DNA of 64,000 nucleotides from Bacteroidota bacterium (GCA_016720655.1 JADKKE010000004.1:186001-250000), one strand, 5' to 3'. Positions 18,082 to 27,657 are shown, counted from the stretch's first letter. Numbers and translations: made by a program. Notes: generated by a model not told the origin, from the sequence alone.

Positions 18082-18510
18082 ATGAAAACGAATAAAGTCA
18101 TTGCTTCCGTCCTGATCATCAGTTCTATTTTTATACTGTATTCCTGTGAAAAAAATTCCACAGAAGACGGACCTTCAACTGCGGATCGTGAAAAATTTCT
18201 TGGCGATTGGCAGGGTTCATCGGATGGATCTGTTGGTGGTCCGTTGAATTTCAATATGACTATTACAGCAAGTAATAGTGCTCCGGATCAGATTCTGATG
18301 GAGAATTTTGACGGGATAGGAGCGGGGTCGAAAATTGTTGCTTCGGTTTCCGGAAATTCAATCACAATTCCCGGAGCTCCATTAAACATTGTTGGATCAG
18401 ATACGATTACCGGTACAGGAACCTACAATAGCAACAATACGCTTTCGTTCACATTCACCATCAAAGACGGACAAACAACTGATTATCGTACAGGAAGTGC
18501 GCACAAATAA
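18082..18510 (+). CDS. Small lipoprotein of unknown function
   Basis: 142 residues with a lipoprotein signal (VLIISSIFILYSC, Cys at ~23). The mature part begins with a charged, Asn/Thr-rich stretch and then FLGDWQGSSDGSVGGPLNF followed by beta-rich repeats ending TDYRTGSAHK. The GDW...G opening recalls lipocalin-like small lipoproteins of Bacteroidota, but I cannot name a family. It follows hutU and ends at a strong bidirectional terminator. Confidence 0.6.
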   Translation: MKTNKVIASVLIISSIFILYSCEKNSTEDGPSTADREKFLGDWQGSSDGSVGGPLNFNMTITASNSAPDQILMENFDGIGAGSKIVASVSGNSITIPGAPLNIVGSDTITGTGTYNSNNTLSFTFTIKDGQTTDYRTGSAHK

Positions 18511-18529
18511 TTGGACTGTGTAGTGCATA

Positions 18530-18561
18530 AAAAAAGGGAACCATTGGCTCCCTTTTTTTTA
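18530..18561. terminator. Bidirectional terminator
   Basis: AAAAAAAGGGA and TCCCTTTTTTTT flank ACCATTGGC. A-run and T-run on opposite sides serve the lipoprotein gene (+) and psd (-). Confidence 0.85.
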
Positions 18562-18578
18562 TGGCTTGTCATTTTCTG

Positions 18579-19237
18579 TTATGGTAACTCAGCAAGAATT
18601 GTTTCACCACCGGTGACTTTCTGATCCATGGATACTTTGATTTTTGCGTTCAAGGGAAGAAAGAGATCAACGCGTGATCCGAATTTAATGAAGCCTAATT
18701 CATCGCCTTGTTGAACTTTCATGCCTTGTTCCGAATAGCAAACAATTCTTCTTGCCAGTGCACCGGCTATTTGTCGAACCAGAATCGAAATCTTTGAGTT
18801 GGTTTCGATCACCACTGTGGTGCGCTCATTTTCAGTGGAGGATTTCGGGTGCCAGGCGACAAGGTATAATCCGGGATGATATTTGCAAAATGTAATATTT
18901 CCACTCACCGGATACCTGTTCACATGCACATTGAAAGGCGACATGAAAATAGAAACCTGAATGCGCTTGTCTTTTAATACTTCACCTTCCACTGTTTCTT
19001 CAATCACTACAACTTTCCCATCGGCAGGGCAAATCACATGTTTTTCATTTTTTGTGATTGTGCGTGAAGGATGACGAAAAATTGCAGGATGATGAGAAAA
19101 AGAATTATGGTGACGACGAGGATGCTTATTCTCAGGAAAGGATACATCGTGAGAAACTGATCTCCGATAATATTTAATCCGGCGAGAACCAGAATTGTAA
19201 TTGTAAGTGTTGCGTAACCTTCTTTGTGAATTGTCAT
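18579..19237 (-). CDS. psd: Phosphatidylserine decarboxylase proenzyme, apparent single-base frameshift
   Basis: Two frames, overlapping by 4 bases, give one short-type Psd of about 219 residues. The N-terminal frame has two membrane segments (LTITILVLAGLNIIGDQFL; ISILVVTIILFLIILQFF). The second has CPADGKVVVIEE, VSIFMSPFNVHVNRYPVSG, and FIKFGSRVDLFLP containing the Gly-Ser self-cleavage site that yields the pyruvoyl group. One extra base at about 19076 joins them as FFRHPSRTITKNEKHVICPAD, the normal linker. It makes phosphatidylethanolamine in the inner membrane and is expected to be essential, so I read the break as a consensus error. Confidence 0.85.
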
Positions 19238-19345
19238 GAGAATGAAATTGTGATTCCGAAATTCCTAAGCTTCAGGAGCGAAGATAGCATTTGTACTTAA
19301 TTGCAGGGAATCATTTCAAGTCAGTATCCAACAGTACTTGGTTAA

Positions 19346-19380
19346 AAAAAAGCCGGAGATCTTGAAATATCTCCGGCTCT
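19346..19380 (-). terminator. Strong terminator of gdhA
   Basis: On the minus strand AGCCGGAGAT and ATCTCCGGCT form a 10-bp stem around ATTTCAAG, followed by TTTTTTT. It lies just after the gdhA stop. Confidence 0.92.
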
Positions 19381-19387
19381 CTGATCA

Positions 19388-20683
19388 TCAATAATTTCCT
19401 CGTGATTTGAGGGCAATCGTAACCTTTTCCAGAGCAAATATATATGCCGCAATCCGCAAGGAGACCTTGTGTTTTTGGGCCGTAGCCCACACATTTTCAA
19501 ATGCCTTGGTCATCGAACGGTCGGCACGTTTGTGGATTTCGTCTTCAGCATAATAATAACCAAATCGGTTTTGTGTCCATTCAAAATAAGAAACAGTCAC
19601 ACCGCCGCCATTTGCAAGAATATCCGGAATCACTACAATTCCCTTTTGAAGCAGGATCTCATCGGCACCAGCGGTCGTTGGCCCATTGGCTCCTTCCACA
19701 ATCAGTTGAGCTTTGATATCATTGGCATTTGCACGACGAATCTGATTTTCCAAAGCACAAGGAGCAAGTATGTTTACATCGAGGGTCAGCAATTCTTCAT
19801 TGCTAATTAAAGTTCCATTTGGAAAGCCAGCCAGGATGCCACCGTTCAGATTGCGGTATTGGATTGCCTCTTTAATATTGATTCCTTTCTCATTGTACCA
19901 GGCACCACTATGATCGCTGATTGCAACGATACGTATGCCTGCTTCTTCCATGTATTTTGCTGTAATGGAACCTACATTTCCAAAGCCCTGAACTGCCGCA
20001 GTGGATTTGCGCGGATCCATATTTATTTTTTTCATTGCCTCCAAAGCAGCGGTATTCACACCACGACCTGTTGCTTCCACTCTTCCTTCAGAACCTCCGA
20101 GATGGAGAGGTTTTCCGGTAACTACCCCTGGTGTAAATGCACCTTTTATTTTTGAATATTCATCCACAATCCAGGCCATTTCACGCGGACCTGTCGCTAC
20201 ATCCGGAGCAGGAATGTCCTTATCGACACCAAACACATCGCTCATTGCAGCTGTGTAAGCACGTGTAAGTCTTTCCAGTTCTCCTTCCGATAATTTAGAA
20301 GGGTCAACAGTAATACCGCCTTTTGCACCACCATATGGAATATCTGCAATCGCACATTTCCATGTCATCCAGGCAGCGAGAGCTTTTACTTCATCCAGAT
20401 TCACTTCCAGTGAATAACGAATTCCCCCTTTCGATGGTCCGCGACTGGCATTATGAACGATGCGATAGCCTTCAAATACTTTGACTTTTCCATCATCCAT
20501 TTTCACCGGTAAACTTACCAGGTATTGTCTGTGAGGAGTTTTGAGTACATTGTATGTATCATCATCCAATCCAATAATCTTTGCAGCAACATCAAATCGC
20601 TGGATCATTGACTCATAGGGGTTGTTTGTGTCTTTTGACACAGCACCGGTACTCGTTTTTTCTTTTGATTCCGCAGTAATCAT
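19388..20683 (-). CDS. gdhA: Glu/Leu/Phe/Val-family (glutamate) dehydrogenase
   Basis: 431 residues, normal for the hexameric GDH type. The dimerisation and catalytic domain holds GGIRYSLEVNLDEVKALAAWMTWKCA, PYGGAKGGI with the catalytic-region lysines, and PAPDVATGPREMAWI. The Rossmann half shows AAVQGFGNVGSITAKYM, and ANGGGVTVSYFEWTQN comes late. It interconverts glutamate and 2-oxoglutarate plus ammonia. A -7 box (TACCTTTG, 20710-20703 on the minus strand) lies 20 bases upstream of the ATG, and a strong terminator follows, so it is probably monocistronic. Confidence 0.94.
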   Translation of the reverse strand: MITAESKEKTSTGAVSKDTNNPYESMIQRFDVAAKIIGLDDDTYNVLKTPHRQYLVSLPVKMDDGKVKVFEGYRIVHNASRGPSKGGIRYSLEVNLDEVKALAAWMTWKCAIADIPYGGAKGGITVDPSKLSEGELERLTRAYTAAMSDVFGVDKDIPAPDVATGPREMAWIVDEYSKIKGAFTPGVVTGKPLHLGGSEGRVEATGRGVNTAALEAMKKINMDPRKSTAAVQGFGNVGSITAKYMEEAGIRIVAISDHSGAWYNEKGINIKEAIQYRNLNGGILAGFPNGTLISNEELLTLDVNILAPCALENQIRRANANDIKAQLIVEGANGPTTAGADEILLQKGIVVIPDILANGGGVTVSYFEWTQNRFGYYYAEDEIHKRADRSMTKAFENVWATAQKHKVSLRIAAYIFALEKVTIALKSRGNY

Positions 20684-20702
20684 CTTTTATGAATAAGGGC
20701 GG

Positions 20703-20710
20703 CAAAGGTA
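20703..20710 (-). promoter_or_regulatory. -7 box upstream of gdhA
   Basis: TACCTTTG on the minus strand matches the Bacteroidota TAnnTTTG box, 20 bases before the ATG. No clear -33 TTTG is seen. Confidence 0.5.
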
Positions 20711-20774
20711 GGCTTTTAGAAACTGTCAGTGCTTCTGGAGCTATGCTCGAACCAATTTGTTTTTAATATTAGAA

Positions 20775-20874
20775 TCAAATGCCTTATTATCAGTGGGGTA
20801 TGAAACCCTCAATAGAAATGATTTTTCTCATGTCTTGATGGACATGGCTTTAAATTGAATAGAAAGGCATTTGA
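20775..20874. repeat. 100-bp element with 11-bp inverted ends
   Basis: TCAAATGCCTT (20775-20785) and AAGGCATTTGA (20864-20874) are perfect inverted arms. Between them CATGTC-TTGATG-GACATG forms a second small hairpin. It lies between the gdhA start and the cdsA stop. No target-site duplication is apparent, so a mobile origin is only a guess. Confidence 0.4.
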
Positions 20875-20927
20875 ATACACTCTCAAAAAATCAGATGTAG
20901 ATCGAGAAGGGAATTCAAAGAGGTGAA

Positions 20928-21746
20928 TCAGGCAAACATTAGCAGATAGAAGAAAACAAAAGGTGCTGCTATAAAAAGCCCATCGAATCGATCCAAAACG
21001 CCACCATGACCGGGAAGTAAAGAGGAAGAATCCTTAATCTTTATACTTCTTTTAAAAAGTGATTCGACCAGATCACCCAGGGTACCGGTGATAATTATTA
21101 TTCCTGCAATGATGAACCAATTCTCAGGATCCAGATTCGTATAATACTTCGAAATGATAAAGGCAACAGCAATGGCAAGAACGATTCCACCACCAACACC
21201 TTCCCAGGTTTTCTTTGGAGAAATTCGTTCAAATAATTTTGTTCGTCCGATCCATCTTCCTGCAAGGTATGCACCGGTATCATTAGCCCACAATAGGAGA
21301 AAAAATCCGATGATATTTGTTCCGTGATAAATTTCCTTGTTGTGTCCCTGGAAAGATATCAGATAAAACATAAATACAGGAGCAACAATGTAAAATATGC
21401 CGAGTAAGGTGTAGGCAATATCTGTAAATGGTTTTTCTGCTTTTGTGAAAAGCTCGCGAATAAAAATAAAGTAGGGGAGTACCAATAAAAGAGGAAGAAA
21501 ATTCAATTGGATCATGAAAGCACTGTTCATCAAGGGCGAGAGAAAAGGAAGTATCCCAAGTACAATTCCAAAACCGGCTTGCGGTTGAATACCTTCACTC
21601 CGAACGAGAGAATAAAATTCACGCAAGCCCAGGATGACCATTAATAAGAGTAACAAAAGGAAACTCCACTCGCTGTACAGGATCGCAAAAACGACAAGTG
21701 CAGCTCCGATGAGAGCGGTGAAAAGACGTTGAAGAAAATTATTCAC
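20928..21746 (-). CDS. cdsA: Phosphatidate cytidylyltransferase
   Basis: 272 residues from a GTG that overlaps the DUF2007 stop by four bases. It has about eight hydrophobic helices. The CdsA signature near the C-terminus is intact: RISPKKTWEGVGGGI, then GDLVESLFKRSIKIKDSSSLLPGHGGVLDRFDGL. It makes CDP-diacylglycerol from phosphatidate and CTP in the inner membrane, feeding phosphatidylserine synthesis and so psd nearby. It is the last gene of the rsfS-ftsH-LUD-DUF2007-cdsA run. Confidence 0.95.
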   Translation of the reverse strand: MNNFLQRLFTALIGAALVVFAILYSEWSFLLLLLLMVILGLREFYSLVRSEGIQPQAGFGIVLGILPFLSPLMNSAFMIQLNFLPLLLVLPYFIFIRELFTKAEKPFTDIAYTLLGIFYIVAPVFMFYLISFQGHNKEIYHGTNIIGFFLLLWANDTGAYLAGRWIGRTKLFERISPKKTWEGVGGGIVLAIAVAFIISKYYTNLDPENWFIIAGIIIITGTLGDLVESLFKRSIKIKDSSSLLPGHGGVLDRFDGLFIAAPFVFFYLLMFA

Positions 21747-21949
21747 AGCTTGTGTTGTTCAATAATCGATCGTGCAAGTGTAGCATTTTCTCCGGGGACA
21801 TACAATTCGATTTCACCAATAGCGATATAACTCGAATCTCTTTTATCCACAGAAACGGATTCGATTCCTTCATCCCGAAGTACTGCCTGAACAATTTCCG
21901 CCAAGTGTGGCGTATTACTGCTATAAATGCATTGCCACCCGGGTTCCAT
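21743..21949 (-). CDS. DUF2007-family small protein
   Basis: 68 residues. WQCIYSSNTPHLAEIVQAVLRDEGIESVSVDKRDSSY...EIELYVPGENATLARSIIEQ is the compact ferredoxin-like fold of DUF2007 (putative signal-transducing proteins). Translationally coupled to cdsA by a four-base overlap, and its start is 4 bases from the LUD gene stop. This position upstream of cdsA is often seen in Bacteroidota; role unknown. Confidence 0.82.
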   Translation of the reverse strand: MEPGWQCIYSSNTPHLAEIVQAVLRDEGIESVSVDKRDSSYIAIGEIELYVPGENATLARSIIEQHKL

Positions 21950-21953
21950 AAAA

Positions 21954-22607
21954 TTAAGCGGGAGGATTAGTGTCGTCTACCAGAAAAACCATGATATCCC
22001 GAGGGCCATGGGCAGGTGTAACGAGTGTCTTTTCAATGTCTGCAGTTCGACTAGGTCCGGTCAAAGATGCAATCATGGATGGCGGCTGGTCTCCGTATTT
22101 GGTTCGGATAAGTTGCAAAGCATCTTTCAGTTCCGGCACGATCTGCGAAGTATAAGCGAGTACAATATGTGTTGTAGGGACAACAAATAATTGTCGGCCT
22201 GAACCCAGCTTTGATGAAACAAGGACAGAGCCAAGTCGGGCAACAAGTGCTTCACAACTGGTCACAGCGACCATTCCTTCCGGATAATCAACACTGTTTT
22301 TTAAATACGGAAATTCAACCTGATCCATCTTCTCCGTGATTTTTGGTTCACGACAATGAATCATTTTCCATCCGCGTTCCTGAGCCAGGGTAACCATGTG
22401 CTCCAGGAATTCGAGTTCATTTTCACAAAAAATAAATTGCCCGCCTATTTTTGTAAATGCATTTGCAAACTGCTCTTCGAGGCTGTCTTCCGACGTAACA
22501 TAAATATTTTTATCCCAATCAATACTAGGGAAGCGTTGATTCGTTTTATGAATCAAGGCCTGCCTGATTTTTTTTAATATTTTCTCCCGTGTGGTACTGT
22601 CCTGCAT
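21954..22607 (-). CDS. LUD-domain (LutC/YkgG) protein
   Basis: 217 residues. DSTTREKILKKIRQALIHK is the typical N-terminus. Later landmarks are TSCEALVARLGSVLVSSKLGSGRQLFVVPTTHIVLAY, SLTGPSRTADIEKTLVTPAHGPRDIMVFLVDD, the LUD signature in which GPSRTADIE is diagnostic. LutC belongs to an iron-sulfur lactate oxidation complex with LutA and LutB, neither of which is here. It sits between ftsH and DUF2007 on the same strand, so the role may be different. Confidence 0.87.
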   Translation of the reverse strand: MQDSTTREKILKKIRQALIHKTNQRFPSIDWDKNIYVTSEDSLEEQFANAFTKIGGQFIFCENELEFLEHMVTLAQERGWKMIHCREPKITEKMDQVEFPYLKNSVDYPEGMVAVTSCEALVARLGSVLVSSKLGSGRQLFVVPTTHIVLAYTSQIVPELKDALQLIRTKYGDQPPSMIASLTGPSRTADIEKTLVTPAHGPRDIMVFLVDDTNPPA

Positions 22608-22666
22608 TCGAAGGAAAGGGATATTTGAAATGTGAAAATTTTGTGTCAGTCTAACTCTTTCGACAA

Positions 22667-24763
22667 TTAAACAGCAGCACCGGGTTCCGGAGTATCAGGA
22701 ACTGGAGCAGGAGGATTGGCAGGTGGTAATGCAGTTGTGTTTTCCTCTTTGCCATTGTGACTTCCATTAATGGCAGCCAACGACATCAAGGGAACTTCCG
22801 GTTTGTCTTCCCATTGACGTTTCCCGAAAATCTGTTCAAGATCTTCTTTGAAAATAACTTCTCTTTCCAGGAGACGAACTGCAAGTAACGCTAGTTGCTC
22901 TTTGTGCTTCAACAAAATATCTTTGGTGCGTGCATAAGCTATATCAATCATCTTCTTGACTTCGAAGTCGATTGTTTCAGCGGTATGTTCACTATAAGGT
23001 TTGTTGAAAGTATATTCCTGTTGTCCTGAGCTATCGTAGAAACTGATGTTACCGATTTTGTCATTCAAACCATAAATGGTCACCATTGCATACGCTTGCT
23101 TGGTAATTTTTTCGAGGTCACTGAGTGCTCCGGTTGAAATTTTACCAAAGATGATATCTTCTGCTACACGACCTCCAAGAGCTGCGCAAATTTCATCCAT
23201 CAATTGATCGGTGGTTGTAATTTGTCTTTCTTCCGGCAGGTACCAGGCCGCACCCAGGGAATTACCACGAGGGACGATGGTTACTTTCACGAGAGGATGT
23301 GCGTGTTCAAGAAGCCAGCTTACGGAAGCATGACCTGCTTCGTGGTATGCGATGACTTTCTTTTCCTGTGGAGAAATGATTTTATTTTTCTTTTCCAGTC
23401 CGCCAATGATACGATCAATCGCGTCCAGGAAATCCTGTTTGTCGATACTCGTTTTGTTTTTACGTGCGGCAATCAACGCAGCTTCATTGCAGACATTCGC
23501 GATATCAGCACCGGAAAATCCGGGTGTCTGTCGTGCAAGGAAATCAACATCGAGTGTATCGTTTATTTTGAGAGGTTTTAAATGCACGGCGAAAATTGCT
23601 TTCCGTCCATTTACATCCGGCAACTCAACATAAATCTGACGGTCGAAACGACCCGGACGTAACAATGCTCTGTCAAGGATATCCGCACGGTTGGTCGCAG
23701 CAAGAATGATTACTCCGGAATTACTTCCGAAGCCATCCATTTCAGTAAGCAACTGGTTCAGGGTACTCTCACGCTCATCGTTAGCAGAGAAAGAAGGTGA
23801 TTTTCCGCGTGCCCGGCCGATGGCATCTATTTCGTCGATAAAGATGATACAGGGAGCTTTCTCTTTTGCCTGGCGGAACAAATCCCTCACACGGGAAGCA
23901 CCAACACCAACAAACATTTCCACGAAATCGGATCCGGACAATGAAAAGAAAGGTACTTGTGCTTCACCGGCAACTGCTTTTGCAAGAAGCGTTTTTCCTG
24001 TTCCCGGAGGACCAACAAGCAATGCACCGCGTGGTATTTTTCCGCCGAGAGTTGTATATTTCTTTGGAGTCTTGAGGAAATCAACAATTTCCATGACTTC
24101 CACTTTGGCTTCTTCAAGACCGGCAACATCATTAAATGTTACTCTGACCTGAAGGTCTTTATCAAAAAGCTGTGCTTTGGATTTTCCGATATTGAAGATC
24201 TGGCTTCCACCACCTCCGCCACCCATTCTGCGCATGATGAAAACCCAAATCAGAATGAAGAACCCGATAGGCAGCAACCAATTCAGGACGATATCCCAAT
24301 AGCTGTGGCTATCCTGCTCATAATCGATACTGATTTTTTCTTCGGGGGTAAATGTTTTCTGTGCTTCATCAATTTTTTTTGCGAAGAGTTCAGAAGGTCC
24401 GGTGTTGAGATAATAATGAGGACCCGGATTCTCGACATTTCCCCATGTCTTGAAACGAACATCTTTGAATTTCGCGTCGGCCAGCTTATCTTTTTTGATA
24501 TAGATATGAGCCACATCATTGGTCACAACAATTCTGTCCACATCTTTTGTCAGCAACATCGTGCGTTCAAAATCATCGAAGAGAATTTTGTGTTCTGCAG
24601 TTCCCCATTGAAAAAACTGAGTAATAATCAGAATTACAATAATGATCCCGTAGATCCAATAGAAATTAAAATTGAAGCGGGGAGTATTCGGAAATTTTTT
24701 TCCGTCTTTCCCGCTTTTGGGCTGTCCACCCGGTGTCTCGCTGCTTTTGTTGTTCTCGCTCAT
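22667..24763 (-). CDS. ftsH: ATP-dependent zinc metalloprotease FtsH
   Basis: 698 residues, slightly longer than usual because of an Ala/Pro-rich C-terminal tail. Two membrane segments (FYWIYGIIIVILIITQFF; WDIVLNWLLPIGFFILIWVF) flank a periplasmic domain. The AAA module has GPPGTGKTLLAKA, IIFIDEIDAIG and the SRH ATNRADILDRALLRPGRFDR; the protease site is AYHEAGHAS, with a third zinc ligand expected in the downstream helix. It degrades misfolded and regulatory membrane proteins. An inverted repeat lies between rsfS and its start. Confidence 0.97.
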   Translation of the reverse strand: MSENNKSSETPGGQPKSGKDGKKFPNTPRFNFNFYWIYGIIIVILIITQFFQWGTAEHKILFDDFERTMLLTKDVDRIVVTNDVAHIYIKKDKLADAKFKDVRFKTWGNVENPGPHYYLNTGPSELFAKKIDEAQKTFTPEEKISIDYEQDSHSYWDIVLNWLLPIGFFILIWVFIMRRMGGGGGGSQIFNIGKSKAQLFDKDLQVRVTFNDVAGLEEAKVEVMEIVDFLKTPKKYTTLGGKIPRGALLVGPPGTGKTLLAKAVAGEAQVPFFSLSGSDFVEMFVGVGASRVRDLFRQAKEKAPCIIFIDEIDAIGRARGKSPSFSANDERESTLNQLLTEMDGFGSNSGVIILAATNRADILDRALLRPGRFDRQIYVELPDVNGRKAIFAVHLKPLKINDTLDVDFLARQTPGFSGADIANVCNEAALIAARKNKTSIDKQDFLDAIDRIIGGLEKKNKIISPQEKKVIAYHEAGHASVSWLLEHAHPLVKVTIVPRGNSLGAAWYLPEERQITTTDQLMDEICAALGGRVAEDIIFGKISTGALSDLEKITKQAYAMVTIYGLNDKIGNISFYDSSGQQEYTFNKPYSEHTAETIDFEVKKMIDIAYARTKDILLKHKEQLALLAVRLLEREVIFKEDLEQIFGKRQWEDKPEVPLMSLAAINGSHNGKEENTTALPPANPPAPVPDTPEPGAAV

Positions 24764-24795
24764 GGAAAATAGAATCGATTACGAATGTCAAACTT

Positions 24796-24815
24796 GATAC
24801 CATATACATGGTATC
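24796..24815. promoter_or_regulatory. Inverted repeat upstream of ftsH
   Basis: GATACCAT and ATGGTATC are perfect 8-bp arms around ATAC, 33 bases before the ftsH ATG. It could be an operator or a leader hairpin. No T-run follows. Confidence 0.4.
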
Positions 24816-24847
24816 CGACAAATCGTCATCTTTAACAAAGTTAAGGA

Positions 24848-25264
24848 TTAATAGTTACTTGCAATACGTTGAATTTCGGCGTCGGCCCAGAGGCGCTCTA
24901 TCCCATAAAATTCCCGCTGTTCGTGGCGGAAAATATGGACGACAACATTCACGTAATCCAGTAGTATCCACTCAGAATTCGCCATTCCTTCACGATGGAG
25001 AGGGTCTTCGCCCTGTTTTTTGAATACAAATTCTTCAACAGATCGGGCGATGGCGTCAACATGGGTCCTGGAATCAGCATGACAGACTATAAAGAAATCT
25101 GTTACTGCATTTTTTAAATTTCGGAGATCAATACAGACAATTTCCTTTGCTTTTTTTTCCTGCATACCCTCTACAATCAAATCCTTCATGAGAGCTGCTT
25201 CATCGATCTTTTTCGCCGGTTTTTTCGTTATCTTTCGCGAAGGAGATTTAGTCTTTTTGATCAT
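24848..25264 (-). CDS. rsfS: Ribosome silencing factor (RsfS/YbeB)
   Basis: 138 residues: a Lys-rich N-terminal extension (~30 residues) and the Iojap domain with KAKEIVCIDLRNLKNAVTDFFIVCHADS, HREGMANSEWILLDYVNVVVHIF and a final EREFYGIERLWADAE-like segment (REFYGIERLWADA). It binds L14 of the large subunit and blocks subunit joining in starvation. It stands upstream of ftsH and divergent from birA, a usual Bacteroidota arrangement. Confidence 0.94.
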   Translation of the reverse strand: MIKKTKSPSRKITKKPAKKIDEAALMKDLIVEGMQEKKAKEIVCIDLRNLKNAVTDFFIVCHADSRTHVDAIARSVEEFVFKKQGEDPLHREGMANSEWILLDYVNVVVHIFRHEQREFYGIERLWADAEIQRIASNY

Positions 25265-25363
25265 TCTTCTGTTTAAGTCTTATCAAGATTTAGGACGTAA
25301 AAGTACTTAAAATATTGTCGACACTTAAAGGTATTCCGTTAAGGAGGTGAAGCTTATCCGCTT

Positions 25364-26124
25364 ATGCAAAAAGAGTTAACAACCTTATTCACAGGGAGGC
25401 AGGTTATTTCGTTGGGTACTGTCATGTCGACAAATTCCTATATGGCAGATTTGCTCAAAATGCGCGTCATGCCTGAAGGGACATTGCTCAAAGCTGCGAT
25501 CCAGTCGGCGGGGCGAGGACAAGGGGAGTCAACCTGGTTCAGTGAGAAAAGCAAAAACATGCTCCTTAGTTTTGCCTTTTTTCCGCGATTTTTGCTTGCC
25601 AGGGATATTTTTCTTCTCAATAAAGCCTATTCTCTTGGGATTTTCGATTATGTGTCTTCCCGACTTGGTCCCGGAGTAAAAATAAAATGGCCAAATGATA
25701 TTTATTGGGAGGACAAAAAGGTTAGTGGTATCCTGATTGAGAATCAAATTAATAGTTCTGCGGTTATTCAGTCTATTTTGGGGATAGGATTAAATGTAAA
25801 CCAGGAAAGTTTTCCGGATTATCTCACAAACGCAGTTTCCATGAGCATGGTTCTCGGAAAAGACTTAGAGCTTGAAGAGGAAATTTTGGACCTTTGTAAT
25901 TGCCTGGAAGGACGCTACCTGCAGTTGAAAAGAGAGGAACATAAAGAGCTCAATGCTGACTACCTGAACGTGCTGTACCGCTATGAAGAATGGCATCCCT
26001 TTTCTGCAAATGAAAATAGTTTTTCCGGTAAAATCATGGGAATTGATCCATCCGGTAAACTCATCGTGAAAAGGACGATGGGATAGTCCTTGCTTACGAC
26101 ACAAAAGAAATTCAGTTTACCTGA
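25364..26124 (+). CDS. birA: Biotin--[acetyl-CoA-carboxylase] ligase, apparent 3' frameshift
   Basis: The uninterrupted frame gives 240 residues ending KRTMG. The catalytic core is clear: IQSAGRGQGESTWFS holds the biotinyl-AMP loop (GRGQG), followed by IKWPNDIYWEDKKVSGILIEN and GIGLNVNQ. One extra base in the GG at 26073-26074 continues the frame as RDDGIVLAYDTKEIQFT and stops at 26124, the normal end of the C-terminal beta barrel. It attaches biotin to the carboxylase carrier. No N-terminal DNA-binding domain, so it is not a repressor. The break is probably a sequencing error. Confidence 0.86.
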
Positions 26125-26154
26125 ACATTTCTTTCTTCATCCCATCCACCCGGA

Positions 26155-27471
26155 TTATAATTTAATCAGTTTTGACTGAGAAATCAAGATCTTGTTTTGA
26201 TTCCGGATTTGAAGAATATATATTCCTGTTTCCAGTTCCGAAACATTGAGATGTGGGTTTACTCCGGAAAGATTTCCGCTCATGCATTGTTTTCCTTCCA
26301 TTGAATGGATTTGGAACGATAGAGGTTTGTTGTTCACATTCAAGTCCAGCGAAATTTCACCACTTGATGGATTTGGATACAAGTGAATATTTGAATTGAA
26401 AACTAGAGGAATTGATGTTGTTGGCGAGTATTTCAGAATAGTTCCATCATCGCCAACTGCATAACCGATGTTTTCATCAATCATTTCTATGTCTGAAAGA
26501 GTGTCCGAAGTAGAAGCATAATCACTCGTCCAGGAAACACCTCCATCTGTTGTTTTGTAAATTGTACCACCGGTAAAAACAGCAAATCCGTCGAGGGTGT
26601 TTTTAAAATCTGCAGCAAATGCATATCCAGGCATCGAGGAGTTGATGATCTGACTTGTAAAGTGAACACTGGTATCACCTGGAAAATTTACAACGGTAAC
26701 GAAGCCGTACATTTTCCAAAGAAAGTTTTGGTTCGATGGCATAAAGCCATTGTAATGGTTTACAAACATAAACACAGTGTCCTTGTGTGGAAAACTGAGT
26801 GTCGTATAAGCATCTGCATTGGGAAATGAAAATACATCACCAATGTACCAGTTGAAGCCATCTTCTGTTCTTGCAAAATTTGCAGAATAGGTCGTAAAAC
26901 CGGAAATCAAACCTCCGGCAACTCCTATTTGCCCTGATTTGAAATGAACTTGTGTGAGCGAATTGGTACCACCTGTATATGCAAGGAGTGTGTCCCATGA
27001 ATTCCCGAAATTGAGTGAACGGTCAAGGCTGCTGCCAACTGAATAAATGGAGGATTGATCATGTGTCGAAAGTTGTGTTGAATGGGCTGAGCCGGGTTCA
27101 GAACCTATTTGCGACCAGTTTGTTCCACCATCGAATGTGATATATGTTTCACCGGTAAACAGACTTTGATCAAATGTGCTAACAACGATGGTGTCGTGCT
27201 GAAGAATGAGTGCCGAGTACACATTTCCGGAGAAACTGTGGGAGTTGATTGATGTCCAAGTTTGCCCACCATCATCTGTAAGGAGGACAGTAGCATTATT
27301 ACCAACAACGACACCGTAATCGGGGTTTAGGAAATTTACATCTCTGAGTTTTTCAGTAGTGCCTGAATTCAATACAGACCACTGGGAAGAAATGCTGAAT
27401 GCAGATTGCATAGCTCCTGCAAATAGCATAAGGAACATTAATATGAATCGTACGTGGGTATACTTTTTCAT
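26155..27471 (-). CDS. Secreted YCF48/BNR-type propeller protein with T9SS sorting domain
   Basis: 438 residues from the ATG at 27471. A signal peptide (RFILMFLMLFAGAMQSAFS) is followed by propeller blades with the repeated GxTW motif: VVVGNNATVLLTDDGGQTWTS, ETYITFDGGTNWSQ, GTIYKTTDGGVSWTSD and IGYAVGDDGTILKYSP. The last ~75 residues are a T9SS type A domain (IHLYPNPSSGEISLDL...ELETGIYILQIRNQN). Exported to the surface; such propellers generally bind proteins or glycans. It lies convergent with birA. Confidence 0.88.
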   Translation of the reverse strand: MKKYTHVRFILMFLMLFAGAMQSAFSISSQWSVLNSGTTEKLRDVNFLNPDYGVVVGNNATVLLTDDGGQTWTSINSHSFSGNVYSALILQHDTIVVSTFDQSLFTGETYITFDGGTNWSQIGSEPGSAHSTQLSTHDQSSIYSVGSSLDRSLNFGNSWDTLLAYTGGTNSLTQVHFKSGQIGVAGGLISGFTTYSANFARTEDGFNWYIGDVFSFPNADAYTTLSFPHKDTVFMFVNHYNGFMPSNQNFLWKMYGFVTVVNFPGDTSVHFTSQIINSSMPGYAFAADFKNTLDGFAVFTGGTIYKTTDGGVSWTSDYASTSDTLSDIEMIDENIGYAVGDDGTILKYSPTTSIPLVFNSNIHLYPNPSSGEISLDLNVNNKPLSFQIHSMEGKQCMSGNLSGVNPHLNVSELETGIYILQIRNQNKILISQSKLIKL

Positions 27472-27657
27472 GGAAATTATATTAGAATTAGGATGCAAAG
27501 AAAAAAAAATCTCAGGAACTTAATTTGGCACTAACACAGTTTAACGTGTATGCATGATACTTTAAGAAAAAATTGAATGAAAGTTAAAGAATTAAGACTT
27601 ATTAAGAAATTTTAATAAAATGTAAACTCAGGTGTGAATAAATGTGCGCTGAAAGAA

